64,000 bases of DNA from PFJX01 sp964466195 (GTDB lineage: Bacteria; Pseudomonadota; Gammaproteobacteria; Burkholderiales; Thiobacillaceae). The notes beneath the pieces were generated by a model. The model was not told where the DNA came from. It ran no database searches and saw only the letters and a program-made list of their open reading frames with translations. Location: positions 1 to 64,000 of the forward strand of contig CAYXMQ010000013.1 of the NCBI GenBank assembly GCA_964466195.1, written 5' to 3'. The first letter of the stretch is position 1. Each line of letters begins with the position of its first letter. Position numbers and translations under genes: made by a program. This document shows positions 26,615 to 35,822 of this stretch, in pieces.

Positions 26615-28103
26615 CAGCGTTCTCGAAGTAGCGTCTTTTAAAAAATGTAAGCGTGCCGGCGGCCAGCAGTGCGAAAGTCAGCGCTAGAAAAGCCCAGTTT
26701 CCCCAGCGCATATAGGGTGTCTCGCCGCTGCGCCCCTGCGCGCTGCCAGTCAGCGTCGCGGTGGTGAACGGCGCCAGTTGTGCGCGCACGCGGCCTTTCT
26801 CGTCGAGGATGGCCGTGATGCCGGTATTGTTGGCACGCAGTTGCCAGCGACCGGTTTCCAATGAGCGCATCGCGCCGATCTGTAAATGCTGCCAGGGCGA
26901 CCAGCTATTGCCGAACCAGGCGTCATTGCTGACATTCACCAGCATCGTGGCCTCGCGCGCGGCGTGTATGCGTTCCTCGCCGAAAACATCCTCGTAACAG
27001 ATATTGACCGCCAGCTTTTCGCCGGCGGCGGCCAATGCGGGCTGATCGGCGGCGCCGCGGGTGAAATCGCCGAGCGGGATCGACATCATGTCCACCGCCC
27101 AACGAAAGCCGAACGGCACGAACTCGCCGAACGGCACCAGATGGCTCTTGCGGTAACGCCCTTCCGGCGAACTGCCCAGGCTGATGACGCTGTTGTAATA
27201 GCGGGGCCGGCCGGCCGGGTCATGGCCGTCGTCTTCCGGTACGCCGAGCAGCACATCGCCATTGCGCCCTTTGGCGTGGTCGCCCAGCATGGCCAGGTAA
27301 TCGCGCGGGATGTCGGAACGGAACAAGGGCAGCGCGGTTTCCGGCAGGATGATCAGTCGCGCTTCGCTGTTGAACACGGCGCGGGCATAGTGGCGCAGCG
27401 TCGCATCGAGTTTTTCCGGGCGGAATTTCATCTCTTGCGCAATATTGCCTTGCAGCAAGGCGACGCTGACCGGCGCACCGATCGGGCGTGTCCACTCGAT
27501 CTGTTGCAGTCCCCAGCCGCTTAGCCAAAGCGCGGCCAGGACGGCCGACGCCGTTTTCGGGCGGGCGGCCATCAGCGCCAAGCCTGCGGCCGAAAGCGCG
27601 GCCAGCAAGGTCACGCCATACACGCCGAGCAGCGGCGCGTAGCCGGCCAACGGACTTTCCGGCGTTTGCGAATAGCCCAGCGCGAGCCAGGGAAAGCCGG
27701 TGAAAAACCAGCCGCGCGTCCATTCCAGCAGCGCCCAGGCGGCGGGCAGAACGAACGCGACGCGCGCGACGCCGGGTTTCGCCAGCTGCGCGGCGAGCGC
27801 CAAGGCCAGCGCCGGCAGCAGGGCGATGAAGGCGCAGAACAGCAACGTGGCCAGCGCTGCCAGTGGCGCCGGCATGCCGCCATAGGTGGAAATACTGACG
27901 TAAACCCAGGACACGCCGCTCAGGAACAGGCCCAGGCCATAAACCCAGCCGAGCTGAAAGGCGCGCCCGGGCGCGGCCGCGCGCGCCAGCCAGAACAGCC
28001 CGGCCAGGGTCAGGACGGGAATGGGAAACCAGCCCACGGGCGCGTAGCCGAGCGGCGTCAGCGCACCCAGCAGGGCGGCGATTGCAAGTTGGCGCACAGT
28101 CAA
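26607..28103 (-). CDS. lnt: Apolipoprotein N-acyltransferase
   Basis: Lnt adds the third acyl chain to lipoproteins in the inner membrane. The 498-residue protein has several N-terminal membrane helices and a nitrilase-like periplasmic domain with the catalytic Glu in ILPETALPL, Lys in GRYRKSHLVPFGEFVPF and Cys in VNICYEDVFGE. A C-terminal membrane helix (WAFLALTFALLAAGTLTF) follows. The start is TTG at 28103, which overlaps the upstream stop as TTGA; a GTG at 28097 is the alternative. The usual partner corC is not adjacent. Confidence 0.93.
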   Translation of the reverse strand: MTVRQLAIAALLGALTPLGYAPVGWFPIPVLTLAGLFWLARAAAPGRAFQLGWVYGLGLFLSGVSWVYVSISTYGGMPAPLAALATLLFCAFIALLPALALALAAQLAKPGVARVAFVLPAAWALLEWTRGWFFTGFPWLALGYSQTPESPLAGYAPLLGVYGVTLLAALSAAGLALMAARPKTASAVLAALWLSGWGLQQIEWTRPIGAPVSVALLQGNIAQEMKFRPEKLDATLRHYARAVFNSEARLIILPETALPLFRSDIPRDYLAMLGDHAKGRNGDVLLGVPEDDGHDPAGRPRYYNSVISLGSSPEGRYRKSHLVPFGEFVPFGFRWAVDMMSIPLGDFTRGAADQPALAAAGEKLAVNICYEDVFGEERIHAAREATMLVNVSNDAWFGNSWSPWQHLQIGAMRSLETGRWQLRANNTGITAILDEKGRVRAQLAPFTTATLTGSAQGRSGETPYMRWGNWAFLALTFALLAAGTLTFFKRRYFENADD

Positions 28104-28363
28104 TTCATCTGGAATGCGACGAACGCAATTTCATCGCCGCCCTTGACCGGCGTATCGAGTTCCGCGAACTGCTTGTTGACGGTGATCTTCATGGTCTCGC
28201 GCGGGGTTTCGAACACCTGCGTCCATTCCTCGCCGCGCCGCGCCAGATGCGCCATCAAGCCTTTCACATCCTTGATGGTCAGCGGCAGGAACATGAATTC
28301 GCTTTCCCGATGGAGCATTTCGACCAGATGGCCGAAGTAAAAGATGGAGATTTGCTGACTCAT
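28100..28363 (-). CDS. MoaD/ThiS-like ubiquitin-fold protein lacking the C-terminal Gly-Gly
   Basis: The 87-residue protein follows the MoaD fold pattern along its length, including the segment VNKQFAELDTPVKGGDEIAFV, which parallels VNQTLVSFDHPLTDGDEVAF of E. coli MoaD. True MoaD or ThiS ends in Gly-Gly for adenylation and thiocarboxylation; this protein ends AFQMN. It therefore cannot be activated in the usual way unless it is processed. It overlaps lnt by 4 bases. No other molybdopterin gene is in the window. The function is unknown. Confidence 0.8.
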   Translation of the reverse strand: MSQQISIFYFGHLVEMLHRESEFMFLPLTIKDVKGLMAHLARRGEEWTQVFETPRETMKITVNKQFAELDTPVKGGDEIAFVAFQMN

Positions 28364-28577
28364 GACCGCGCTACCTCAATGACAAAAATGGCCGCGATTT
28401 TACGCCGCATCCGCCGCCTGGATTTCGCCGTCGGCTGCGTTCTATGCCTTGGTAGCCGGCAGGGTTATAAGCGTTTGCGCCGCTGATTCCGGCCGCCAGG
28501 GCGCTGCAGGCCAGGCCAATGTGGCGATAGGTGCAGACTCGGGCGCGTCGAACCGAGGAATCCAGGATAATCCCGGC
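28364..28577. other. Intergenic region between the MoaD-like gene and uvrD
   Basis: These 214 bases separate divergent genes and should hold both promoters. I see no convincing -35/-10 pair, hairpin terminator, tRNA or small gene. Short open frames here lack ribosome-binding sites. Confidence 0.5.
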
Positions 28578-30737
28578 ATGACCGATCTTCTCAGCAGCCT
28601 CAATCCAGACCAACTCGCCGCCGTAACCGCTCCTGCTTCCGCCCTCGTGCTGGCCGGCGCCGGTTCCGGCAAGACCCGCGTGCTCACGACCCGCATTGCC
28701 TGGCTGATCCAGACCAACCAGGTTTCACCGATGGGCCTGATGGCGGTGACCTTCACCAACAAGGCGGCGAAGGAAATGCTCACCCGCCTGACCGCGATGC
28801 TGCCGATCAACACGCGCGGCATGTGGGTCGGCACCTTCCATGGCCTGTGCAACCGGCTGTTGCGTACGCACCACCGCGAAGCCGGTCTGCCGCAACTGTT
28901 CACCATCCTCGATTCCTCCGATCAGCTTTCCGCCGTCAAGCGCGTGCTGCGCGGGCTCAATGTCGACACCGAGAAGTACGACCCGCGCAAGGTGCAAAGC
29001 TTCATCAACCAGAACAAGGAAGCCGGCCTGCGCGCCGACCAGGTCGAAGCCTGGGATCCGTACAGCCGGCATCTGGTCGAGTACTACGCCGAATACGACC
29101 GGCAACTGAATCGCGAGGGCGCCGTCGATTTCGCCGAACTGCTGCTGCGCGCCTACGAATTGCTGAGCCGCAATGCGCTGCTGCGCGAGCATTACCAGGA
29201 GCGCTTCCGCCATATTCTGGTCGATGAATTCCAGGACACCAGCCGCCTGCAATACCTCTGGCTGAAACTGCTCAAAGGCGCTGATTGCGCTTTGTTCGCC
29301 GTCGGCGACGACGACCAGTCGATCTACGCTTTTCGCGGCGCCAACGTCGGCAACATGCGCCAGCTGATGGACGACCTGAATCTGGCCGCGCCGATCAAGC
29401 TGACCCGCAACTACCGTTCCGTCTCGGTCATCCTCGATGCTGCCAACGCCGTGATCAGCCACAACGAAGGGCGCTTGGGCAAAGACCTGTGGACCGAAGT
29501 CGGCAAGGGTGAACTGATACGCCACTTCCAGGCCGCCGACGACAACGAGGAAGCCCGTTTTCTGGTGGAAGAAATCCAGGCCAATAAACGCGACCCCGAG
29601 CGCGCAGGCGATGCCTATTGTGATCAGGCCGTGCTGTACCGCTCCAATGCGCAGTCGCGCAGCATCGAACATGCGCTGTTTACCGCCGGTATTCCGTACC
29701 GTGTCTATGGCGGCCTGCGCTTTTTCGAACGCGCCGAAATCAAGCACGCGCTGGCCTACCTGCGCCTGGCCGCATTTCCCGACGACGACAACGCCTTTCT
29801 GCGTGTGGTCAATTTTCCGCCGCGCGGCATCGGCGCGCGCGGCCTCGAAGCGGTCGATGCCGAGGCGCGCGCCGCCGGCAGCAGCCTGTGGGCGGCGGCC
29901 TGCAAGGCGGGCAAGAAGTTCGCCGGCTTCGTCAGCCTGATCGAAGGCCTGCAGAACGGCATCGTCGGCCTGCCGCTGATGGAACAGGTCGAACACGTCG
30001 TCGCCCGTTCCGGCCTGCTGGAGTTCTACCAGAACGAGAAAGACGGCGAAGACCGAGTCGAAAACCTTGGCGAACTCGCCAATGCCGCCGCCGGCTTCGC
30101 CGCCGAATATGCAACGGAGGGCGATGACACCTCGCTGGCCGCCTTCCTCGGCCATGCTGCGCTGGAGGCCGGCGAACATGCCGCTGCCCAGGGCGAGGAC
30201 GCGGTGCAGCTGATGAGTGTGCATTCCGCCAAAGGGCTGGAGTTCCAGACCGTGTTCATCACCGGCCTGGAAGAAGGCCTGTTTCCGCACGAAAACAGCC
30301 GCAACGAGCCGGACGGTCTGGAAGAGGAGCGCCGCCTGATGTACGTCGCCATCACCCGCGCGCGGCGTCAGCTCTACCTGACGCACGCCCAGCAACGCAT
30401 GTTGCACGGCCAGATCCGTTACAACCTGCCGTCGCAATTCCTGCAGGAAGTCCCGGAAAACCTGGTGCGCTCGTTTTCGTTCCGCACCAGCAAGCCCGCG
30501 CCGGTGCGCGCGGTCAATACGCGCGCCGAGAACTACCACCCGCGGCCGGTGCCGCGCCGGGAAGCCAACCTGCCGTACAAAGTCGGCTCCCGCGTGATCC
30601 ACCCGAAATACGGCGAAGGCGTCGTCGCCGCCTACCAGGGCCAAGGTGCGGAATCCGAAATCAAGGTCATCTTCCCGAAAGCCGGCGAAAAATGGTTCAT
30701 TCTGGAATACGCCCGGCTGACGGCCGTCGGGGCATAG
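28578..30737 (+). CDS. uvrD: ATP-dependent DNA helicase II UvrD
   Basis: This is a superfamily 1A 3'-5' helicase of nucleotide excision and mismatch repair, 719 residues. Motifs visible are Q-motif LNPDQLAAV, Walker A LAGAGSGKTR, Ia VTFTNKAAKEM, II (ILVDEFQDTS), III (AVGDDDQSIYAFRGA), IV (LTRNYRS), V (SVHSAKGLEFQTVFITGLEEGLFPH) and VI (YVAITRARRQLYL). The C-terminus (VGSRVIHPKYGEGVV) resembles the RNA-polymerase-binding Tudor-like end of UvrD/PcrA. The frame is open to 28449, but the ATG at 28578 starts the conserved sequence. Confidence 0.95.
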   Translation: MTDLLSSLNPDQLAAVTAPASALVLAGAGSGKTRVLTTRIAWLIQTNQVSPMGLMAVTFTNKAAKEMLTRLTAMLPINTRGMWVGTFHGLCNRLLRTHHREAGLPQLFTILDSSDQLSAVKRVLRGLNVDTEKYDPRKVQSFINQNKEAGLRADQVEAWDPYSRHLVEYYAEYDRQLNREGAVDFAELLLRAYELLSRNALLREHYQERFRHILVDEFQDTSRLQYLWLKLLKGADCALFAVGDDDQSIYAFRGANVGNMRQLMDDLNLAAPIKLTRNYRSVSVILDAANAVISHNEGRLGKDLWTEVGKGELIRHFQAADDNEEARFLVEEIQANKRDPERAGDAYCDQAVLYRSNAQSRSIEHALFTAGIPYRVYGGLRFFERAEIKHALAYLRLAAFPDDDNAFLRVVNFPPRGIGARGLEAVDAEARAAGSSLWAAACKAGKKFAGFVSLIEGLQNGIVGLPLMEQVEHVVARSGLLEFYQNEKDGEDRVENLGELANAAAGFAAEYATEGDDTSLAAFLGHAALEAGEHAAAQGEDAVQLMSVHSAKGLEFQTVFITGLEEGLFPHENSRNEPDGLEEERRLMYVAITRARRQLYLTHAQQRMLHGQIRYNLPSQFLQEVPENLVRSFSFRTSKPAPVRAVNTRAENYHPRPVPRREANLPYKVGSRVIHPKYGEGVVAAYQGQGAESEIKVIFPKAGEKWFILEYARLTAVGA

Positions 30738-30798
30738 GGCTCGTCGACGCATAACCTGGCCGGCCAGGCCGGCCGTCTCCCCGCATGGAGGTGGCGCC

Positions 30799-31440
30799 AT
30801 GTTTTCCCTGCACGGACTTTCTGGACTCGACTTTCGCGGCACGCTGGAGCAGCTGGCGGCGCTGCCCGGCGTCAGCGCCGCGCGGCATGTGCGCGCGATT
30901 GCCCAGGAAGGCGAAGCACCCTCGCCGCTGTTCATCGCCCGGTTCGAGAAACATCCCGCCGGCAGCCACGAAACCGCCGCCCAGCCTTACCAGGACATGC
31001 TGCAACTCGAGCAGGAGCGGGAGCCGTTGCAGCAGGCCCATCAGATCATGACGCGCGACGTTCTGGTGCTGGCACCGGAGATATCGGCGTCGCTGGCCTG
31101 GCGAACGCTGCTGGCGCAGGCGGTGCGGCAAGCGCCGGTGCTGGATGCGGCGCGCAACGTGGTCGGCCTGGTGACCGAGCGGGATTTGCTGACCACGTTC
31201 AATTTGGAGCGAAAACAGGCGCGCACGCCGCTGACGCATCATGTCCGTGATGTGATGATCTCACCGGTGGTGTGCGCCGATCCGGCAACCGACATCCGCC
31301 GCATCGCGCGCGCGATGCTCGAACTCGATCTGCCGTGCGTGCCGGTGGCCAACGAGAGCGGCGCCCTGCTCGGCCTGGTCAGCCGCGGCGATATCCTGCG
31401 CGCCGTGATCGCCGACCCGCCGCTCAGCCTCTGGGCCTGA
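30799..31440 (+). CDS. CBS-domain pair protein
   Basis: The 213-residue protein has an N-terminal part without a recognised domain and two CBS motifs: IMTRDVLVLAPEISASLAW...GLVTERDLLTTF and VRDVMISPVVCADPATDIRRIARAMLEL...LGLVSRGDILRAV. CBS pairs bind adenine nucleotides and act as energy sensors. GGAGGT lies just before the ATG. It starts 61 bases after uvrD and is convergent with the trkH genes, but a link to potassium transport is not shown. Confidence 0.88.
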   Translation: MFSLHGLSGLDFRGTLEQLAALPGVSAARHVRAIAQEGEAPSPLFIARFEKHPAGSHETAAQPYQDMLQLEQEREPLQQAHQIMTRDVLVLAPEISASLAWRTLLAQAVRQAPVLDAARNVVGLVTERDLLTTFNLERKQARTPLTHHVRDVMISPVVCADPATDIRRIARAMLELDLPCVPVANESGALLGLVSRGDILRAVIADPPLSLWA

Positions 31441-31453
31441 ACAGCGCCTGCGC

Positions 31454-32929
31454 TTACTTGCGCCAGAACGCCGGCGTCAGCACGACCAGCAATGTGAACA
31501 GCTCCAATCGGCCTAGCAGCATCGCAAAGGTGCACACCCAGGTCTGGAAATCGGTCAGCACGGCGTAGGTGGTGGAGGGGCCGACCTGGCCGAGCCCGGG
31601 GCCGGTGTTGTTGATGCTGGCGACGATGGCGGAAAAGGCGGTGAGCACGTCGAGGCCGCTGAACGTAAGCAGGAAACTCAGGAAGACGATGGATGCCACG
31701 TAGACGAAGAAGAACGCGAGCACGGCGTAGGTGACCTTGTTGGGCACCACCTGCTCGCCCAGCCGGATGGTGATCTGGGCATGCGGGTGCAGCACCCGTT
31801 TCAGTTCGCGGTACAGCTGCTTGTAAAGCAGCACCGCGCGCAGCATCTTGATGCCGCCGCCGGTGGAGCCGGCGCTGGTGGAAAAACTGCACAAAAACAG
31901 CAGCCACAGTCCCATGTAGGTGGGCCAGAGGCCGAAATCGGCCGTGGCCAGGCCCATGGTGGTGGCCATCGATATCACGCTGAAGGTGGCATCGCGCAGC
32001 GCACTCGGGAAATCGGGGTAGATGCCCTGCGCCCACAGCAGCAAGCCCAGCCCCAGGCAGCTGCCGAGCAGGTAGCCGAAATACCAGCGGATCTCCGGGT
32101 CGGTCCGGTAGGGGCTCAGGGTGCGGCCGCGCAGGGCCAGGAAATGCATGGCGAAATTGAGGCCGGCGATGACGGCGAACACCTCGGTAATGATTTCCAG
32201 CGGCAACGACTTGAAATAGCCGAAGCTGGCGTCATGCGACGAGAAGCCGCCCAGGCCCATCACCGAGAAGGCATGGACGACCGCATCGGTGAGCGTCATG
32301 CCGAATACCCAGTACAGGCCGATGCAGGCCAGCGTGAGCAGGATGTAAACCTGCCACAAGCCTTTCGCGGTCTCGGCCATGCGCGGCGTCAGCTTGTCGT
32401 CCTTCATCGGCCCCGGCGTTTCCGCCTTGAACATCTGGCGGCCGCCGACGCCGAGCAAGGGCAGCACCGCAACCACCAGCACGATGACGCCCAAGCCGCC
32501 CAGCCAGTGCAACTGGCCGCGCCAGATATTGATCGAAGCCGGCAGCTTGTCCAGGCCGGATAGAACGGTGGCGCCGGTGGTCGTCAGGCCGGACATGGTT
32601 TCGAAGTAGGCATCGGTGAAACTCAAACCGGGCAGATAGAACAGCAGCGGCAGGGCCGCGAACAGCGGCGTCAGCACCCAGGTCAGCACGACCAGCAGGA
32701 TGCCGTCGCGCGCTTTCAGTTCCCGCTTCCAGCGGCGCCCGATCAACCACAGCGACACGCCGCAGGCCAGCGTGATCAGCACGGCCTTGTCGTAGGCGCG
32801 CTGCGCGGCATCGTCGGTCCATTCGGCAACCGTCAGCGGAAACAGCATGGACAGCCCGAACACGCCGACGATCATGCCGAGTACATGCAGGATCGGAAAG
32901 ACGTTGTAGAGCCGGAATGGTCGGATCAT
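31454..32929 (-). CDS. trkH: Trk potassium uptake membrane subunit TrkH (copy 2)
   Basis: This 491-residue inner-membrane channel subunit has four pore-loop repeats; the first, SGLTTTGATVLSGLD, and others such as LGGFSSHDASFG contain the filter Gly residues. It closely resembles the adjacent upstream copy along its whole length (for example RMAETAKGLWQVYI against RMAETTLGLWRVYV). The ATG at 32929 (MIRPFRLYNVFPILHVLG) is preferred over a TTG at 32938 and lies 10 bases after the stop of the other copy. TrkA is encoded in the same operon. Confidence 0.92.
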   Translation of the reverse strand: MIRPFRLYNVFPILHVLGMIVGVFGLSMLFPLTVAEWTDDAAQRAYDKAVLITLACGVSLWLIGRRWKRELKARDGILLVVLTWVLTPLFAALPLLFYLPGLSFTDAYFETMSGLTTTGATVLSGLDKLPASINIWRGQLHWLGGLGVIVLVVAVLPLLGVGGRQMFKAETPGPMKDDKLTPRMAETAKGLWQVYILLTLACIGLYWVFGMTLTDAVVHAFSVMGLGGFSSHDASFGYFKSLPLEIITEVFAVIAGLNFAMHFLALRGRTLSPYRTDPEIRWYFGYLLGSCLGLGLLLWAQGIYPDFPSALRDATFSVISMATTMGLATADFGLWPTYMGLWLLFLCSFSTSAGSTGGGIKMLRAVLLYKQLYRELKRVLHPHAQITIRLGEQVVPNKVTYAVLAFFFVYVASIVFLSFLLTFSGLDVLTAFSAIVASINNTGPGLGQVGPSTTYAVLTDFQTWVCTFAMLLGRLELFTLLVVLTPAFWRK

Positions 32930-32939
32930 CGCAGTCAAC

Positions 32940-34400
32940 TCAGCGCCGCCAGAAAGCCGGCGTCAATACCACCAGCAGCGTAAACAGTTCCAGTCGCCCC
33001 AGCAGCATGGCGAAGGTGCAGACCGAGACCTGGAAACTGCTGAATACGGCGTAGGTATGCGCCGGGCCGACTTCGCCCAGGCCGGGGCCGGCATTGTTGA
33101 TGCAGGCGACGATCGCGGAAAACGAGGTGAGCACGTCCAGGCCGGTGAACGACAGCACGAACGACAGCGAGACGATGGAGGCGACATAGATGAACAGGAA
33201 GGCCAGCACCGCATAGATGATCTTGTTGTGCACGACGTTGTCGCCCAGGCGCAGCGGAATCTGCGCGCTGGGGTGAACCAGCTTCTTGAGTTCGCGGTAG
33301 ACCTGCTTGTACAGCAGGATCGCGCGCATCATCTTGATGCCGCCGCCGGTGGAGCCGGCGCTGCAGGAAAAACTGCACAGGAACAGCAGCCAGAGGCCGG
33401 CGAAGAACGGCCAGTGGCCGTAGTCGGTGGTGGAGAAGCCCAGGGTGGTGGCGGCGGAAATGGTGTTGAACACGGCATAACGCAGGGCGCTCGGGAAATC
33501 CAGGAAGATATTGCGCTGCCAGAGCAGCAGCGCCAGAACCACGCCGCTCGCCAGCACGATGCTGAGAAACCAGCGAATTTCCGGGTCATGCCGGTAATGG
33601 CTGAGGCGTCGCCCGCGCAGCACGGCGAAATGGGTGGCGAAATTGATGCCGGCGATGAGGGCGAACACGCCGACGGCGATTTCCAGCGGCAGCGAATCAA
33701 AGTAACCCAAGCTGGCATCGTGCGAAGAAAATCCGCCCAGGCTTATGATTGAAAAGGCATGCACGACGGCGTCGAAGAACGACATGCCGAGCGCCCAGAG
33801 GACGCCGATGCAGAGTGCGGTCAGAATCACATACACCCGCCAGAGGCCCAGGGTGGTTTCCGCCATGCGCGGGGTCAGTTTCTGGTCTTTCATCGGCGTC
33901 GGCGTCTCCGCCTTATACATCTGGCGGCCGCCGACGCCGAGCAACGGCAATAGCGCGGTGACCAGCACGATCACCCCGAGGCCGCCGATCCAGTGCAATT
34001 GCGCGCGCCAGAGATTGATCGAAGCGGGCAGCGTATCGAGGCCGGTCAGCACCGTGGCGCCGGTGGCGGTGAGGCCGGACATGGCCTCGAAATAGGCGTC
34101 GGCCAAGGTCAGGTCGGGCATGTAGATCAACAAGGGCAGGGCGGCGAAAGCCGGCAGCAGCGTCCAGGTCAACACGACCAGTAGTATGCCGTCGCGCTTC
34201 TTCAGGCTTCGCCGCCAGTACAGGCCGGCGAGCCACAGCAGCAGGCCGCTGCCGATCGTGATCAACGCGGCCATATCGTAGGCGCGTTGGGCGCCGTCGT
34301 CGGTCAGTTCCGACAGCAGCAGAGGCGCCAGCATGGACAGGCCGAACACCAGCACGATCAGGCCCAGCACATGCAGGACGGGAAATAATCGACGCAACAT
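32940..34400 (-). CDS. trkH: Trk potassium uptake membrane subunit TrkH (copy 1)
   Basis: This 486-residue paralogue of the following gene has pore motif SGLTATGATVLTGLD and the conserved C-terminal SAGSTGGGIKMMRAILLYKQ and IVACINNAGPGLGEVGP. The ATG overlaps the trkA stop by one base (TGATG), implying coupled translation. Having two tandem TrkH channels with one TrkA suggests alternative channels with different kinetics or ion preference, or a recent duplication. Confidence 0.93.
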   Translation of the reverse strand: MLRRLFPVLHVLGLIVLVFGLSMLAPLLLSELTDDGAQRAYDMAALITIGSGLLLWLAGLYWRRSLKKRDGILLVVLTWTLLPAFAALPLLIYMPDLTLADAYFEAMSGLTATGATVLTGLDTLPASINLWRAQLHWIGGLGVIVLVTALLPLLGVGGRQMYKAETPTPMKDQKLTPRMAETTLGLWRVYVILTALCIGVLWALGMSFFDAVVHAFSIISLGGFSSHDASLGYFDSLPLEIAVGVFALIAGINFATHFAVLRGRRLSHYRHDPEIRWFLSIVLASGVVLALLLWQRNIFLDFPSALRYAVFNTISAATTLGFSTTDYGHWPFFAGLWLLFLCSFSCSAGSTGGGIKMMRAILLYKQVYRELKKLVHPSAQIPLRLGDNVVHNKIIYAVLAFLFIYVASIVSLSFVLSFTGLDVLTSFSAIVACINNAGPGLGEVGPAHTYAVFSSFQVSVCTFAMLLGRLELFTLLVVLTPAFWRR

Positions 34401-35773
34401 CAGAAAAAGCCGAGGCCGACCTGGAACAGTTTTTCCACCTTCGGGATCATGCGTTTGTTGGGCACGAACAGGATCAGGTGGTCCTCCGCCTCGATCACGT
34501 TGTCGTGATGGGCGATGATGACCTGCTCGCCGCGCAGGATGGCGCCGATGGAAACGCCTTCCGGCAAATCGACTTCCTCGATCCGCCGCCCGACCAGCTT
34601 GGACGCCTTGGCATCGCCGTGCACCACGGCTTCCAGCGCCTCCGCCGCGCCTCGGCGCAGGGAATGCACCACCGCCATGTGGCCGCGCCGAATGTGCGTC
34701 AGCAGCGGGCCGATGGTGGCCTGCGCCGGCGACAGGGCGATGTCGATCTCGCCGCCTTGCAACAGGTCGACATAGGTCGAGCGGTTGATCAGCGCGATCA
34801 CCTTTTTGGCGCCGAGCCGCTTGGCCAGCAACGACGACATGATGTTGTCCTCGTCGTCGTTGGTCAGCGCGCAGAACACGTCCATGTCTTCGATGTTCTC
34901 TTCCAGCAACAGGTCTTCGTCGGTGGCGTCGCCGGTGAGCACCAGGGTGCTTTTCAGGATGTTGGCCAGGCGCTGGGTGTTCTTCTTGTTGCGGTCGATG
35001 ATCTTGACCTCGTAGTCGGCCTCCAGGCTCTTGGCCAGACGTTGGCCGATGTTGCCGCCGCCGGCGATCATCACGCGGCGCACGCTCTTGTCGCCGCGGC
35101 GCAGTTCCTTCATGACGGCGCGGATGTTCTCGGTGGCGGCGATGAAGAAGATTTCGTCGCTGTCCTGGATCACGGTACGGCCTTCCGGCACGATGGTGCG
35201 GTCGCGCCGGAAGATGGCCGCCACGCGTGCATCGAGCCCGGGCAGGTGTTTTTGCAGATCGCGCAATTCGTGGCCGACCAGCGGGCCGCCGGCGCGCGCT
35301 TTCATCGCCACCAGGCGGGCGCGGCCGCCGCCGAAGTCGACGACCTGCAGCGCTTCCGGGTAATCGATCAGTTTGCGCAGGTAGTCGGTGATTTCCTGTT
35401 CCGGCGCGATGACATGGTCGACGCCGAAGTTTTCCGGATTGAACAGCTCGGGGTACTTCATGTACTCGATGGCGCGGATGCGGGCGATCTTGGTCGGGAT
35501 GTTGAACAGCGTGCCGGCCAGCTTGCAGGCGACCATGTTGGTCTCGTCGTTCAGGGTCACCGCGACCAGCATGTCGGCATCGCCGGCGCCCGCCTGTTGC
35601 AGGATGGCGGGGTTGGAGGCCTGGCCGCAGATGGTGCGCAGATCGAAGCGATCCTGCAGCGCGCTCAGTTTTTCCGCGTCGAGATCGACGACGGTGAGAT
35701 CGTTGCCTTCGCGGACCAGATGTTCGGCCAGATTGGAGCCGACCTGGCCGGCGCCGAGGATGATGATTTTCAT
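34400..35773 (-). CDS. trkA: Trk potassium uptake regulatory subunit TrkA
   Basis: This is a cytoplasmic NAD(H)/nucleotide-binding gating ring protein of 457 residues made of two RCK halves. The first Rossmann fold starts MKIIILGAGQVGSNLAEHL with the ribose-binding Asp in LTVVDLD; the second starts RRVMIAGGGNIGQRLAKSLE with VKIIDRN. It is followed by the two trkH genes and preceded by ntrYX and the frameshifted gene, all on the minus strand. Confidence 0.96.
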   Translation of the reverse strand: MKIIILGAGQVGSNLAEHLVREGNDLTVVDLDAEKLSALQDRFDLRTICGQASNPAILQQAGAGDADMLVAVTLNDETNMVACKLAGTLFNIPTKIARIRAIEYMKYPELFNPENFGVDHVIAPEQEITDYLRKLIDYPEALQVVDFGGGRARLVAMKARAGGPLVGHELRDLQKHLPGLDARVAAIFRRDRTIVPEGRTVIQDSDEIFFIAATENIRAVMKELRRGDKSVRRVMIAGGGNIGQRLAKSLEADYEVKIIDRNKKNTQRLANILKSTLVLTGDATDEDLLLEENIEDMDVFCALTNDDEDNIMSSLLAKRLGAKKVIALINRSTYVDLLQGGEIDIALSPAQATIGPLLTHIRRGHMAVVHSLRRGAAEALEAVVHGDAKASKLVGRRIEEVDLPEGVSIGAILRGEQVIIAHHDNVIEAEDHLILFVPNKRMIPKVEKLFQVGLGFF

Positions 35774-35822
35774 GATGAGGCTTGTCCGGGTTGCCGACAG
35801 GGGGGCCGGAGCCGTGGCCGTT

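Noticed and set aside
30740..30780. GGCCGGCC-rich palindrome after uvrD as a terminator
   Set aside because: The self-complementary run has no T tract and is within normal GC-rich noise.
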